From positions 186,001 through 250,000 of the forward strand of contig NZ_JANHLK010000006.1 in assembly GCF_028682635.1 (NCBI RefSeq): a stretch of 64,000 nucleotides of DNA, in the 5' to 3' direction. Position numbers and translations under genes: made by a program. Source of the DNA: Pseudomonas putida. Its GTDB lineage: Bacteria; Pseudomonadota; Gammaproteobacteria; Pseudomonadales; Pseudomonadaceae. Of this stretch, positions 55,844 to 64,000 are shown in pieces; the first letter of the stretch is position 1, and every line of letters begins with the position of its first letter. The notes under the pieces are model-generated. The model had not been told where the DNA came from. It saw only the letters and a list, made by a program, of their open reading frames with translations, and searched no databases.

Positions 55844-55935
55844 CTGTAGGAGCAAGCTTGCTCGCGATAGCGATCTTTCAGACAACAACGATGTTGACTG
55901 TCACTCCGCCATCGCGAGCAAGCTTGCTCCTACAG
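55844..55935. repeat. Paired inverted REP element
   Basis: CTGTAGGAGCAAGCTTGCTCGCGA and its reverse complement with a 40-bp middle, just after the Lon-like gene. Confidence 0.9.
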
Positions 55936-56134
55936 TTCAATCGGGTGAAACCTGAAAAAGTGCCATCACTCTGGCGCCAATATTCACACTATGACCATTC
56001 GGCGCCTTCTGGTCTTACTTGACGTGCTAGTCAGACTTTTCCTCTATTCTCTGCTCAAGGATATCGACAGTATCACTGGATCGAGACAGCCTTCCCGTGG
56101 AGGCTGAATACCGGATCTACCGAGGGTCGCCGCC

Positions 56135-56476
56135 ATGTCGCGCAACCTCTGTCTCACCCGTCAATGCCTGGGTCTTGTGACCCGTATCGAATGCGCCATC
56201 AAGCCGCTGGCTGGCGATACGGGCATGTGGACCTTGCTCTTCGCCGCCGGAATGGCTGGCGAACAACCTTCAGCCATCAAGGCCCAAGGCCCGTTCCATG
56301 GCCCTTTTGTAGCCGAGTCCATCCTCGATACCATTGTTGAAAGCCTGACCCTGCATGGCTATGAACTGGCCGATGACCCGCAGATCTGGTGCCTGCATCT
56401 GCAAGCCCAGCTGCGGGAAATCAACGGTGGCCGTTGTCGTAACGTGGGTGGCTTCGAGTTCCGGCCCGAGCACTGA
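56135..56476 (+). CDS. Conserved hypothetical protein, 113 residues
   Basis: A small soluble protein with no signal peptide or membrane helix. The sequence contains LAGDTGMWTLLFAAGMAGEQPSA and ends with a Cys/Arg-rich GGRCRNVGGFEFRPEH. I do not recognise a family. A candidate promoter lies upstream (TTGACG at 56019, TCTATT at 56043, spacing 18), and CGAGGGTCGCCGCC precedes the ATG. It converges with the lipoprotein gene with a 5-bp gap. Confidence 0.6.
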   Translation: MSRNLCLTRQCLGLVTRIECAIKPLAGDTGMWTLLFAAGMAGEQPSAIKAQGPFHGPFVAESILDTIVESLTLHGYELADDPQIWCLHLQAQLREINGGRCRNVGGFEFRPEH

Positions 56477-56481
56477 TAGCG

Positions 56482-58311
56482 CTATTGGGGCTGGCTGGAC
56501 ATGTCAGCCTTGTCGAGCTTGACCTCGAAACCGTACTGCACGGTAGCGAGGTCAGTTCGTTGATAGGTTTCCAGGCGCGTGGGTTGCCCGTAGAAGTAAT
56601 GCACGGCGAATAACGCAGGGCCTTCTGTGCTCGCGTCATGGCTGACTGCAAGAATTTCCTTCAAGTAATTACCGCTGTCATCCTTGGCAAAAAACCGCCA
56701 GTCCTGTTCGGGAAACACTTTCGCATCCACCACCAGTGCATTGCCCTTGAGTTCAAGGCCCTTGGGCAATTGACGGGCATCGTAGGCCTGCTTGTCGACG
56801 GTGGCCAGGAACAGCGGGATGGAACCGACCACAAAGGCCGGCGTTTGTGGGAACAGGTTCAGGTCGTAGGTGATGGTGCCGCGCAGGGGGTCGACCTCAT
56901 AGGCCTCGGGTGGCAATTCGATTGGCTCATCGCGGTTGCCGCTGCTGTCTTCGGTGAAGAAACTGACCGGGCTTTCGCCAGGGTTGAACGAGGTGCCGAG
57001 CAGTTCATCATTGAAGCTGCGCAGGTGAGTGAACTCCACGCGTGCAGCGCTGGGGTCCTCGACCGATTGATTGATCCTGACGCCTGCTTTCAGCTGTTCC
57101 TCTGTCAAGGTCGCGCCCTTGAGCCAGGTCGCGGCGTTGTCGTCGTAGACCACCACCGGCAAGTTCAGCGGCTGGACGGTTTTCGCCGTGGTATGGGGAT
57201 CGAAGCGGCGTACCGGCAGGTTCAAGTCCTTGCGGGTCACGGTCACGCTGGAGAAATCCAGCAGGCTGACCTCAAGGGTTTCGATGGGGCCATTGAAATA
57301 CACCTTGGAGTAGTGGCGTTTCTGTTGTTTCTCGAAGGCTCGCTGTTCTTCATTGAGCTGGTTTTCCAGTGACTCGCTCCAGAGCTTCTGTTGTTGCATC
57401 TTCGCCAGTTGCTTCTGGTAGAAGGCGATTTGCGCAGCAGTTTCATTGATGGATCCTGAGCGCGACAGAAACTGCCCTGTGGTATCCCTGGCCTGGACGA
57501 TCAACGGGTTCAATGGTGTTTCAGCGATCTCGGGGGCGAGCGGCGCGCTGTTGCTGAACTCGATTTCGGCGTGGTTATCCGTAAGGCTCAGCAGGGTGAC
57601 GCTCAGGTTGTCGTTGGTGCGGGTCTGGCCGACGTCCTTTTTCGTCAGGTCGAAGCTGTAGAGCCGGCGGGGTGCAATGACCTCCACTTTGCCTTGCAGG
57701 CTCACCGGTTGTGGCTGGTTTTTGATATCGACGTCCAGGCCTTCAATGAACGGATAGGTCACGGTCAGGTCGTCAGGGTTGGTCAGGTTGGAGCTCGATG
57801 GGCTCAGTTGAATGCCGGGGTCGGTTTCCGACCATTCCGGCTGGAAGGCGATGACCCGTTTGTTGCTCAGGGTGACCGACTGCCATTGCAGGCCATGGGG
57901 AAACAGGAATGCCGCCGGGATGCTGAAGTTGAAGGGAAACACCGGTTGCAGGTCAGTCAGGTAGTCGGAGCTGGAGTCCTTGTGCAGGACGAACAGGCCG
58001 TTGATGTAGGTGTCGACCAGGGCCTGGGGCGTCGGGTAGTGCTTGAGCACGGCGAGGGCGTCTTCGCCGTATTCGGTTTCCACGGGTTTGCTGTCGAGCT
58101 TGAGTTGTGCGCGCTCGAGCAACAACAGCGAGCCACCCAGCTCAGATATCTCATCCTTGAGTTTCGGGTCCTCGATGGCGTCCAGGGACTTTTCGAACTG
58201 AGCCGTTTTTTCCTCGAGGCTGACCTGGCGCTTCTCGTCGCTGGGCGAGCAGGCGCTGAGCAGCAGAGCCAGGCAAATTCCGGCACTCGTAAAAGGCAAT
58301 CGCCCATCCAT
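56482..58311 (-). CDS. Large lipoprotein of unknown function
   Basis: A 609-residue protein. Signal peptide with lipobox LLSAC (Cys21) and Ser-Pro after it, so it is probably outer-membrane attached. A helical segment (about 25-70) is followed by long beta-rich domains, a Gln/Lys-rich coiled coil at about 290-330 and more beta structure. No enzymatic motif is visible. Length and domain alternation suggest an extracellular/periplasmic scaffold or sensor. I do not recognise the family. Confidence 0.75.
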   Translation of the reverse strand: MDGRLPFTSAGICLALLLSACSPSDEKRQVSLEEKTAQFEKSLDAIEDPKLKDEISELGGSLLLLERAQLKLDSKPVETEYGEDALAVLKHYPTPQALVDTYINGLFVLHKDSSSDYLTDLQPVFPFNFSIPAAFLFPHGLQWQSVTLSNKRVIAFQPEWSETDPGIQLSPSSSNLTNPDDLTVTYPFIEGLDVDIKNQPQPVSLQGKVEVIAPRRLYSFDLTKKDVGQTRTNDNLSVTLLSLTDNHAEIEFSNSAPLAPEIAETPLNPLIVQARDTTGQFLSRSGSINETAAQIAFYQKQLAKMQQQKLWSESLENQLNEEQRAFEKQQKRHYSKVYFNGPIETLEVSLLDFSSVTVTRKDLNLPVRRFDPHTTAKTVQPLNLPVVVYDDNAATWLKGATLTEEQLKAGVRINQSVEDPSAARVEFTHLRSFNDELLGTSFNPGESPVSFFTEDSSGNRDEPIELPPEAYEVDPLRGTITYDLNLFPQTPAFVVGSIPLFLATVDKQAYDARQLPKGLELKGNALVVDAKVFPEQDWRFFAKDDSGNYLKEILAVSHDASTEGPALFAVHYFYGQPTRLETYQRTDLATVQYGFEVKLDKADMSSQPQ

Positions 58312-58480
58312 TTCCAGTCTTCCTGTCCGATGTCATTTTGCTGTCAATGGGTTGGACACTAGCAGAAAAAATTGACACACACGCGCAGGTTGCGGATTTC
58401 CCAATGGTTTCTGGCGGCTTCTGGGTATGGACAGGTGGCTGTTATACTCGCGTCCATTTTCAGACCTACTGTGAGATTCA

Positions 58481-58969
58481 ATGGAACGCTTTATCGAAAA
58501 TGCAATGTATGCCTCGCGCTGGCTGTTGGCGCCGATCTATTTCGGTCTGTCCCTGGGGCTGTTGGCACTGGCGCTGAAATTCTTCCAGGAAGTCTTCCAT
58601 GTCATCCCCAACGTCTTTTCGATGGCCGAATCGGACCTGATTCTGGTGCTGCTGTCGCTCATCGACATGGCGCTGGTAGGCGGTTTGCTGGTGATGGTGA
58701 TGATTTCCGGTTATGAGAACTTCGTTTCTCAACTGGACATCGACGACAGCAAGGAAAAGCTCAACTGGTTGGGCACCATGGACTCCTCGTCGCTGAAAAT
58801 GAAGGTGGCCGCCTCGATCGTGGCGATCTCGTCCATCCACCTGCTGCGCATCTTCATGGACGCCAAGAACGTCGACCCCGAGCATTTGCAGTGGTATGTC
58901 ATCATCCACATGACCTTTGTGGTGTCGGCATTTGCCATGGGTTACCTGGATAAAGTGACCAAGCACTAA
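58481..58969 (+). CDS. YqhA/TIGR00645 inner-membrane protein
   Basis: A 162-residue membrane protein with four hydrophobic helices (around residues 12-32, 48-72, 105-125, 133-152), including the [17 protein letters not shown] start. This matches the UPF0114/YqhA family of unknown function. It has its own promoter region and a strong terminator after it. Confidence 0.9.
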   Translation: MERFIENAMYASRWLLAPIYFGLSLGLLALALKFFQEVFHVIPNVFSMAESDLILVLLSLIDMALVGGLLVMVMISGYENFVSQLDIDDSKEKLNWLGTMDSSSLKMKVAASIVAISSIHLLRIFMDAKNVDPEHLQWYVIIHMTFVVSAFAMGYLDKVTKH

Positions 58970-58993
58970 ACAACGGCTGTCCTGTTCCTCACG

Positions 58994-59027
58994 CGCCGCC
59001 CGTCTGTTGCAAAACAGACGGGCGGCG
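58994..59027 (+). terminator. Terminator of the YqhA gene
   Basis: 15-bp perfect stem CGCCGCCCGTCTGTT / AACAGACGGGCGGCG with a 4-nt loop, then TCGTTTT. Confidence 0.9.
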
Positions 59028-59105
59028 TCGTTTTCGGCTTGTGCTTTGAGGCGCCGAGGCATATCCCTGTAAAGGTGTTAACTCGCCACTGCGTGAGGTG
59101 CGTTC

Positions 59106-59396
59106 ATGAACCTGCAAGAGCTGAATGCCTATGCCGTCGCCGGGAAGGTCGATGAGCTGAACCTGATTTCGATGGAAGGGGGTATCTACCTGCTGGAGGC
59201 GCGGATGCACGGTGCGGCGTATCCGTTGAGCGATACCCACGGCCATATGCTGAGCCTGCGCTCTGTGGAACATGCCCGGGATGTGCTTCGCTCCTTTCCC
59301 AAGTTGCACTTCAACCTGGTGCACACGGTGGTACATGACGAAATGTGCGGGTTGGTCGCCGATATCGAGGAAAACCTGAAGGTACCGATCGCCTGA
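59106..59396 (+). CDS. Small DUF6482-like protein
   Basis: A 96-residue acidic/neutral soluble protein (MNLQELNAYAVAGKVDEL start, LLEARMHGAAYPLSDTHG, HFNLVHTVVHDEMCG). I place it tentatively in the Pseudomonas DUF6482 family; function unknown. GTGAGGTGCGTTC precedes the ATG. Confidence 0.6.
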   Translation: MNLQELNAYAVAGKVDELNLISMEGGIYLLEARMHGAAYPLSDTHGHMLSLRSVEHARDVLRSFPKLHFNLVHTVVHDEMCGLVADIEENLKVPIA

Positions 59397-59452
59397 CGCC
59401 TCTCATCAATGCCATGGCAACTGTGCTAGTCTGCTCGCCCTTTTATGTAGGG

Positions 59453-59494
59453 CTTTTCGGAAGGTTCTGTAGGAATTAGTACCTTTTCGGAAGG
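59453..59494 (+). repeat. 12-bp direct repeat in the fklB leader
   Basis: CTTTTCGGAAGG occurs twice, 30 bp apart (59453-59464 and 59483-59494), just before the fklB ATG. A GTAGGAATT lies between them, and each copy can fold as a tiny CCTT/AAGG hairpin. Several GGA words cluster here, as in Rsm/Csr targets. Confidence 0.55.
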
Positions 59495-59514
59495 CCCCAG
59501 AGCGGAGCAGTGTC

Positions 59515-60132
59515 ATGTCCGAAGTAAATCTGTCCACCGACGAAACCCGCGTGAGCTACGGCATTGGCCGTCAGCTGGGCGACCAGCTGCGCGACAACCC
59601 GCCGCCGGGCGTTAGCCTGGACGCGATCCTGGCAGGCCTGACCGACGCGTTTGCCGGTCAGCCAAGCCGTGTTGGCCAGGAAGAAATGTCCGCGAGCTTC
59701 AAGGTGATTCGCGAAATCATGCAGGCCGAAGCTGCAGCCAAGGCTGAAGCGGCCGCTGGCGAAGGCCTGGCCTTCCTGGCTGAAAATGCCAAGCGTGATG
59801 GCATCACCACCCTGGCTTCCGGCCTGCAGTTCGAAGTGCTGACAGCCGGTGAAGGCGCCAAGCCATCCCGTGAAGACACCGTGCGTACCCACTACCACGG
59901 CACCCTGATCGACGGCACCGTGTTCGACAGCTCATACGAGCGCGGCCAGCCTGCGGAATTCCCGGTTGGCGGCGTGATCGCTGGCTGGACCGAAGCACTG
60001 CAACTGATGAATGCCGGCAGCAAATGGCGCCTGTACGTGCCGAGCGAACTGGCTTACGGCGCTCAAGGCGTTGGCAGCATTCCGCCGCACAGCGTACTGG
60101 TATTCGACGTCGAGCTGCTGGACGTTCTGTAA
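59515..60132 (+). CDS. fklB: FKBP-type peptidyl-prolyl isomerase
   Basis: A 205-residue FKBP of the FklB/Mip-like group without signal peptide: an N-terminal helical dimerisation region (about 1-85) and a C-terminal FKBP domain (about 95-205) with YHGTLIDGTVFDSSYERG, VIAGWTEALQLM and SELAYGAQGVGSIPP, the standard active-site residues. It catalyses proline isomerisation in the cytoplasm. Its place next to ispB and rplU matches P. aeruginosa. Confidence 0.95.
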   Translation: MSEVNLSTDETRVSYGIGRQLGDQLRDNPPPGVSLDAILAGLTDAFAGQPSRVGQEEMSASFKVIREIMQAEAAAKAEAAAGEGLAFLAENAKRDGITTLASGLQFEVLTAGEGAKPSREDTVRTHYHGTLIDGTVFDSSYERGQPAEFPVGGVIAGWTEALQLMNAGSKWRLYVPSELAYGAQGVGSIPPHSVLVFDVELLDVL

Positions 60133-60161
60133 TACCTGGCCCGATATGACCTCGGGTTAAT

Positions 60162-60251
60162 GTGGGAGCGGGCTTGCTCGCGAAGGCGTTGGTTCAGTCA
60201 ACAAACACGTTGCCTGACACACCGCTATCGCTGGCAAGCCAGCTCCTACAG
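60162..60251. repeat. Chimeric REP pair
   Basis: Left arm GTGGGAGCGGGCTTGCTCGC (type of 7264 and 48382), right arm TCGCTGGCAAGCCAGCTCCT (type of 52436). The two arms therefore come from two REP subfamilies. Confidence 0.8.
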
Positions 60252-60263
60252 GTTTAGCGGTTT

Positions 60264-60521
60264 TCATATTTCGATCTTGTGATGCAGTTCATTGGTCGGG
60301 CGCAACGCCCGGGCATAGCAGAACAGGAACAGGTTGCGCACCACTTCCTTGAGCACCACCGGCTCGCTGGAACTCAAGCCGTTGACGTCCAGGTCGCCCT
60401 GATCCTGCAATTCGCTCAAGGCTTCTTCTTCCAGCACGGCACAGACTTCCCCGGTTTCCCGATGCAGGATCCTGAGGTAGGGGTGTGGGCGGTCCAGCCA
60501 GGCATCGATCAAATAAGTCAT
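60264..60521 (-). CDS. Small protein under Fur control, PA4570-like
   Basis: An 85-residue soluble protein (MTYLIDAWLDRPHPYLRIL start, LFLFCYARALRP near the end). Position beside fklB/ispB and size match the P. aeruginosa gene PA4570, one of the iron-starvation-induced genes of unknown function. GGAGATGAGAAGAC precedes the ATG, and a strong Fur box is 28 bp upstream. Confidence 0.75.
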   Translation of the reverse strand: MTYLIDAWLDRPHPYLRILHRETGEVCAVLEEEALSELQDQGDLDVNGLSSSEPVVLKEVVRNLFLFCYARALRPTNELHHKIEI

Positions 60522-60548
60522 GTCTTCTCATCTCCGTTGATTGGGTTC

Positions 60549-60567
60549 AATGAGAATAATTCTTATT
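60549..60567 (-). promoter_or_regulatory. Fur box
   Basis: AATGAGAATAATTCTTATT, a near-symmetrical 19-bp match to the Pseudomonas Fur consensus (GATAATGATAATCATTATC), in the promoter of the small gene at 60264-60521. Confidence 0.85.
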
Positions 60568-60728
60568 CAATAAATAGCAAGGGCCTATTGGCGCTTTGGG
60601 CTTTTTTCAGGGTAAAGATTGCGTAAGGTCAAAACGGCTGGCGTTTGGCTATTGCGAGGATTCATTGGGCGAGGCGGGTAGGGCGAAGCACCACCCCACG
60701 ACAAGGCGCGGGATGGCGTACAGCTGAA

Positions 60729-61070
60729 TCAGACTTTTCGGACGAACTCGGATTTGAGCTTCATCGGACCGATGCCGTCGATCTTGCAGTCGATGTCGTG
60801 ATCGCCATCGCACAGGCGGATGTTCTTGACCTTGGTGCCGACCTTGACCACCAGCGACGTGCCCTTGACCTTGAGGTCCTTGATCACGGTGATGGTGTCG
60901 CCGTCCTGCAGGACATTGCCGACCGAATCCTTTTTCACGGCGTCATCGGACACAGCTTCCGCTTCACCGCTGGCGGACCATTCGTGGGCGCACTCGGGGC
61001 AGATCAGCTGGGCGCCGTCTTCGTAGGTGTATTCGGAATTGCATTTCGGGCAGGGTGGCAACGTGCTCAC
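60729..61070 (-). CDS. yjdM: PhnA/YjdM-type zinc-ribbon protein
   Basis: A 113-residue protein: N-terminal zinc ribbon ([14 protein letters not shown] ... ICPECAHEW, Cys8/Cys11/Cys24/Cys27) and a C-terminal SH3-like domain ([15 protein letters not shown]). YjdM (formerly PhnA) was mis-linked to phosphonate use; real function unclear. Its length fits the family. The ATG has AAGGAG within 11 nt. Confidence 0.9.
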   Translation of the reverse strand: MSTLPPCPKCNSEYTYEDGAQLICPECAHEWSASGEAEAVSDDAVKKDSVGNVLQDGDTITVIKDLKVKGTSLVVKVGTKVKNIRLCDGDHDIDCKIDGIGPMKLKSEFVRKV

Positions 61071-61140
61071 TAAGGCTCCTTTGGATTCAGGATCGCTAAA
61101 AAGCGCACATTGTATAGGGTTTTAGAGCGGGAAGGTGGGA

Positions 61141-61229
61141 CTGTAGGAGCCGGCTTGCTGGCGATGCATACAACCAGGTGTGTCAGGGGCACCGAGGTGA
61201 TGCGATCGCCAGCAAGCCGGCTCCTACAG
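61141..61229. repeat. Paired inverted REP element
   Basis: CTGTAGGAGCCGGCTTGCTGGCGAT and its reverse complement separated by about 40 bp, directly after the end of ispB and before yjdM. Confidence 0.9.
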
Positions 61230-61232
61230 GGG

Positions 61233-62201
61233 TCAGTGTGTGCGGGCTACTGCGAACTCGCTCAACTCGACCAATGCATCGCGATACTCGCTGGCTGGCA
61301 GCGCATCGAGGCATTTGATCGCACGGGCCACGTAATCACGGGCCAGTTGCGCGGTGTACTCCAGCGAGCCGGAGGCTTCCACGGCTGCGCGGATGTTTTC
61401 GAGGTCTTCGATGCCGCCTTTCTGGATCGCCTTGCGCACCAGTGCAGCCTGCTCCGGGGTACCTTCGCGCATGGTGTAGATCAGCGGCAGGGTCGGCTTG
61501 CCTTCGGCCAGGTCGTCACCGACGTTCTTGCCCAGGGTCTCGGCATCGCCTTTGTAGTCCAGCAGGTCGTCGACCAGCTGGAAGGCCACGCCCAGGTGGT
61601 CGCCGAAGGTGCGCAGCGCTTCGCACTGTTCGGGCGTCGCACCGGCCAGGGCGGCCGCACTGTGGGTCGAGGCTTCGAAGAGCATCGCGGTCTTGCCGCG
61701 GATGACTTCCATGTAGGTTTCTTCGGTGGTGCTGGCATCACGCACCTTCGACAGCTGCAACACTTCGCCTTCGGCGATGATGCGCGTGGCTTGCGAAAGG
61801 ATCTTCATCACTGGCATGGAGCCCAGCTCGACCATCATTTCGAAGGAGCGCGAATACAGGAAGTCGCCCACCAGCACGCTCGGCGCATTGCCCCACATGG
61901 CATTGGCGGTCGAGCGGCCACGGCGCATGCCGGACATGTCGACCACGTCGTCATGCAGCAGGGTGGCGGTGTGCAGGAATTCGATGGTGGCGGCCAGCAG
62001 GCGCAGGTCGTCGCCTTCGCGGCCGAGGGCCTTGCCACACAGCAGCACCAATAATGGACGCAGGCGTTTACCGCCAGCCGAGGTAATGTAATCGCCGATT
62101 TTCGATACCAGCGGCACTCGGGAAGTCAGCTGCTTCTTGATGATGCCGTCGACGGCGCTAAAATCGTCCGCCACCGCGCGGTAGAAAGCTTGGGGTTGCA
62201 T
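61233..62201 (-). CDS. ispB: Octaprenyl/polyprenyl diphosphate synthase
   Basis: A 322-residue trans-prenyltransferase making the ubiquinone side chain from farnesyl diphosphate and IPP. First Asp-rich motif DDVVD (in [15 protein letters not shown]), second DDLLD ([13 protein letters not shown]) and the GGKRLRP start segment are all present. It is divergent from rplU-rpmA, as in other gammaproteobacteria. Confidence 0.97.
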   Translation of the reverse strand: MQPQAFYRAVADDFSAVDGIIKKQLTSRVPLVSKIGDYITSAGGKRLRPLLVLLCGKALGREGDDLRLLAATIEFLHTATLLHDDVVDMSGMRRGRSTANAMWGNAPSVLVGDFLYSRSFEMMVELGSMPVMKILSQATRIIAEGEVLQLSKVRDASTTEETYMEVIRGKTAMLFEASTHSAAALAGATPEQCEALRTFGDHLGVAFQLVDDLLDYKGDAETLGKNVGDDLAEGKPTLPLIYTMREGTPEQAALVRKAIQKGGIEDLENIRAAVEASGSLEYTAQLARDYVARAIKCLDALPASEYRDALVELSEFAVARTH

Positions 62202-62280
62202 CAGCGACAGTTGCTCCAGAAGGGTTGCGCGGCATGCTAGGACCCACGCCTGCAGGTGTCAAGGCGCGATGGACGGCCTA

Positions 62281-62309
62281 TTGCAAGGCGCTCGTGCCTT
62301 GCGTACAAT
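62281..62309 (+). promoter_or_regulatory. Sigma-70 promoter of rplU-rpmA
   Basis: -35 TTGCAA and -10 TACAAT separated by exactly 17 bp, about 130 bp upstream of the rplU ATG. The leader is otherwise unstructured to my eye. Confidence 0.65.
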
Positions 62310-62440
62310 CGCGCACCCTGAACTTCCTGGGCAGCACCTGCCTTACGCAATTGCAAGCGGGCCTCCAGCCCCATGCAGCCATGCCAGCCAATACCTCTTC
62401 TTATAAAGAGCTGGGTGAGCAGGATTATCGGAGAAATACC

Positions 62441-62755
62441 ATGTCTTATGCAGTAATCGTTACTGGCGGCAAGCAGTACAAAGTCGCCCCAGGTGAATAC
62501 CTGAAGATCGAAAAACTGGAAATCGCTACCGGCGAATCCGTTACCTTTGATCGCGTTCTGTTGGTTGCCAACGGTGACGACGTGAATATCGGCGCTCCAG
62601 TTGTTGCTGGCGCTACCGTTGTGGCTGAAGTGATCTCCCAAGGTCGTCACGATAAAGTCCGCATCATCAAGTTCCGTCGCCGTAAGCACCACATGAAGCG
62701 TATGGGCCACCGCCAGTGGTACACCGAGATCAAAATCACCGGTATTCAGGCTTAA
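62441..62755 (+). CDS. rplU: 50S ribosomal protein L21
   Basis: A 104-residue L21 ([26 protein letters not shown] start, [16 protein letters not shown] near the end), binding 23S rRNA near L20. The ATG at 62441 follows CGGAGAAATACC. Standard length. Confidence 0.98.
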   Translation: MSYAVIVTGGKQYKVAPGEYLKIEKLEIATGESVTFDRVLLVANGDDVNIGAPVVAGATVVAEVISQGRHDKVRIIKFRRRKHHMKRMGHRQWYTEIKITGIQA

Positions 62756-62790
62756 TTACAGCCTAATTCCTCACTAGGAGAATTGAACTC

Positions 62791-63048
62791 ATGGCACACA
62801 AAAAAGCTGGTGGTAGTACCCGTAACGGTCGCGACTCAGAAGCCAAACGCCTTGGCGTGAAGATGTATGGCGGCCAGGCTATCAAAGCAGGCAACATCAT
62901 CGTGCGTCAGCGCGGCACCCAATTCCACGCTGGCTACGGCGTTGGCATGGGTAAAGATCACACTCTCTTCGCTAAAGTCGAAGGCGTGATCAAGTTCGAA
63001 GTAAAAGGCGCCTTCGGTCGTCGTTACGTGAGCGTAGTCGCGGCTTAA
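62791..63048 (+). CDS. rpmA: 50S ribosomal protein L27
   Basis: An 85-residue L27, whose N-terminus reaches the peptidyl-transferase centre ([24 protein letters not shown]). It lies 35 bp after rplU with TAGGAG before the ATG, and is followed by a terminator. Confidence 0.98.
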   Translation: MAHKKAGGSTRNGRDSEAKRLGVKMYGGQAIKAGNIIVRQRGTQFHAGYGVGMGKDHTLFAKVEGVIKFEVKGAFGRRYVSVVAA

Positions 63049-63062
63049 TTGCGCGATCGCTG

Positions 63063-63092
63063 GAAAAGCCCTGTCTCGCGACGGGGCTTTTT
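63063..63092 (+). terminator. Terminator of rpmA
   Basis: AAAAGCCC-TGTC-TCGC-GACG-GGGCTTTTT, stem with one mismatch, then T-run. Confidence 0.9.
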
Positions 63093-63204
63093 CGTTTGTG
63101 GGGTGAGTCTCTTGCAAAGCTGTTTGTATGGGCTGTTGGCGTACGATGTAGGTATCGTGGTTTGGGGTCGCTGCGCTCATTTTTGCAAGAGTCTTATGTC
63201 TTGA

Positions 63205-64000
<796 letters not shown>

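Overview
The window looks like chromosome from a Pseudomonas of the P. fluorescens group. GC is high, and it carries cstA-ybdD-yjiA, a mapZ-type PilZ gene, morA next to glyA, fpr next to mscL, and fklB / ispB / rplU-rpmA-obgE in the order I recall from P. aeruginosa PA4566-4572 and PA4601-4616. Pseudomonas-type REP hairpins sit in about a dozen intergenic gaps. No rRNA, tRNA, CRISPR array, IS element or prophage is visible.

Layout. 1-4.6 kb: the end of a tesB-like thioesterase, a HAD phosphatase, a secreted alpha/beta hydrolase, two tandem YpfJ-type zinc metallopeptidases and an aldo/keto reductase. 4.5-10.3 kb: an IclR regulator between two divergent units, FAD dehydrogenase-aldo/keto reductase on the left and Gfo/Idh oxidoreductase-TIM-barrel isomerase-EamA exporter on the right. 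Both unit promoters carry the same IclR-like palindrome, so I read this as one catabolic regulon of unknown substrate. 10.3-17.3 kb: a quinate/shikimate-to-protocatechuate island with an MFS transporter, a QuiC fusion enzyme, a TetR regulator, a catabolic (probably NAD-dependent) shikimate/quinate dehydrogenase, AroQ and a LysR regulator.

17.4-24 kb is more accessory: a frameshifted DUF4160 gene with its DUF2442 partner, trmA, a purine permease, a secreted DUF4879 protein, a DJ-1/PfpI protein without its nucleophilic cysteine, an orphan HigA antitoxin with an intact operator, and an MFS exporter. 24-27 kb is the cyanide-insensitive oxidase operon cioAB plus a 55-residue DUF2474 subunit, preceded by a perfect ANR/FNR box. 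27-33 kb: rlmG, a LuxR solo in AT-rich DNA, fpr, mscL, radA and mapZ. 33-36.5 kb is the carbon-starvation/pyruvate transport cluster. 36.5-39.5 kb is a dicarboxylate symporter followed by two GntR regulators, with two GntR-type operators upstream. 39.6-40.7 kb holds two AT-rich tandem paralogues that I cannot assign to a family.

41-64 kb is mostly conserved: glyA, morA (GGDEF-EAL), ettA, gdhA, a GreA/B-like factor, a DUF4105 protein, a DUF3015 protein, a Lon-like protease, an unknown lipoprotein, a YqhA protein, fklB with an unusual repeated leader, a small gene under a strong Fur box, yjdM, ispB, rplU, rpmA and the start of obgE. Parts most likely to hide undescribed biology are the IclR-controlled dehydrogenase/isomerase module, the tandem unknown pair at 39.6-40.7 kb, and the LuxR solo region.
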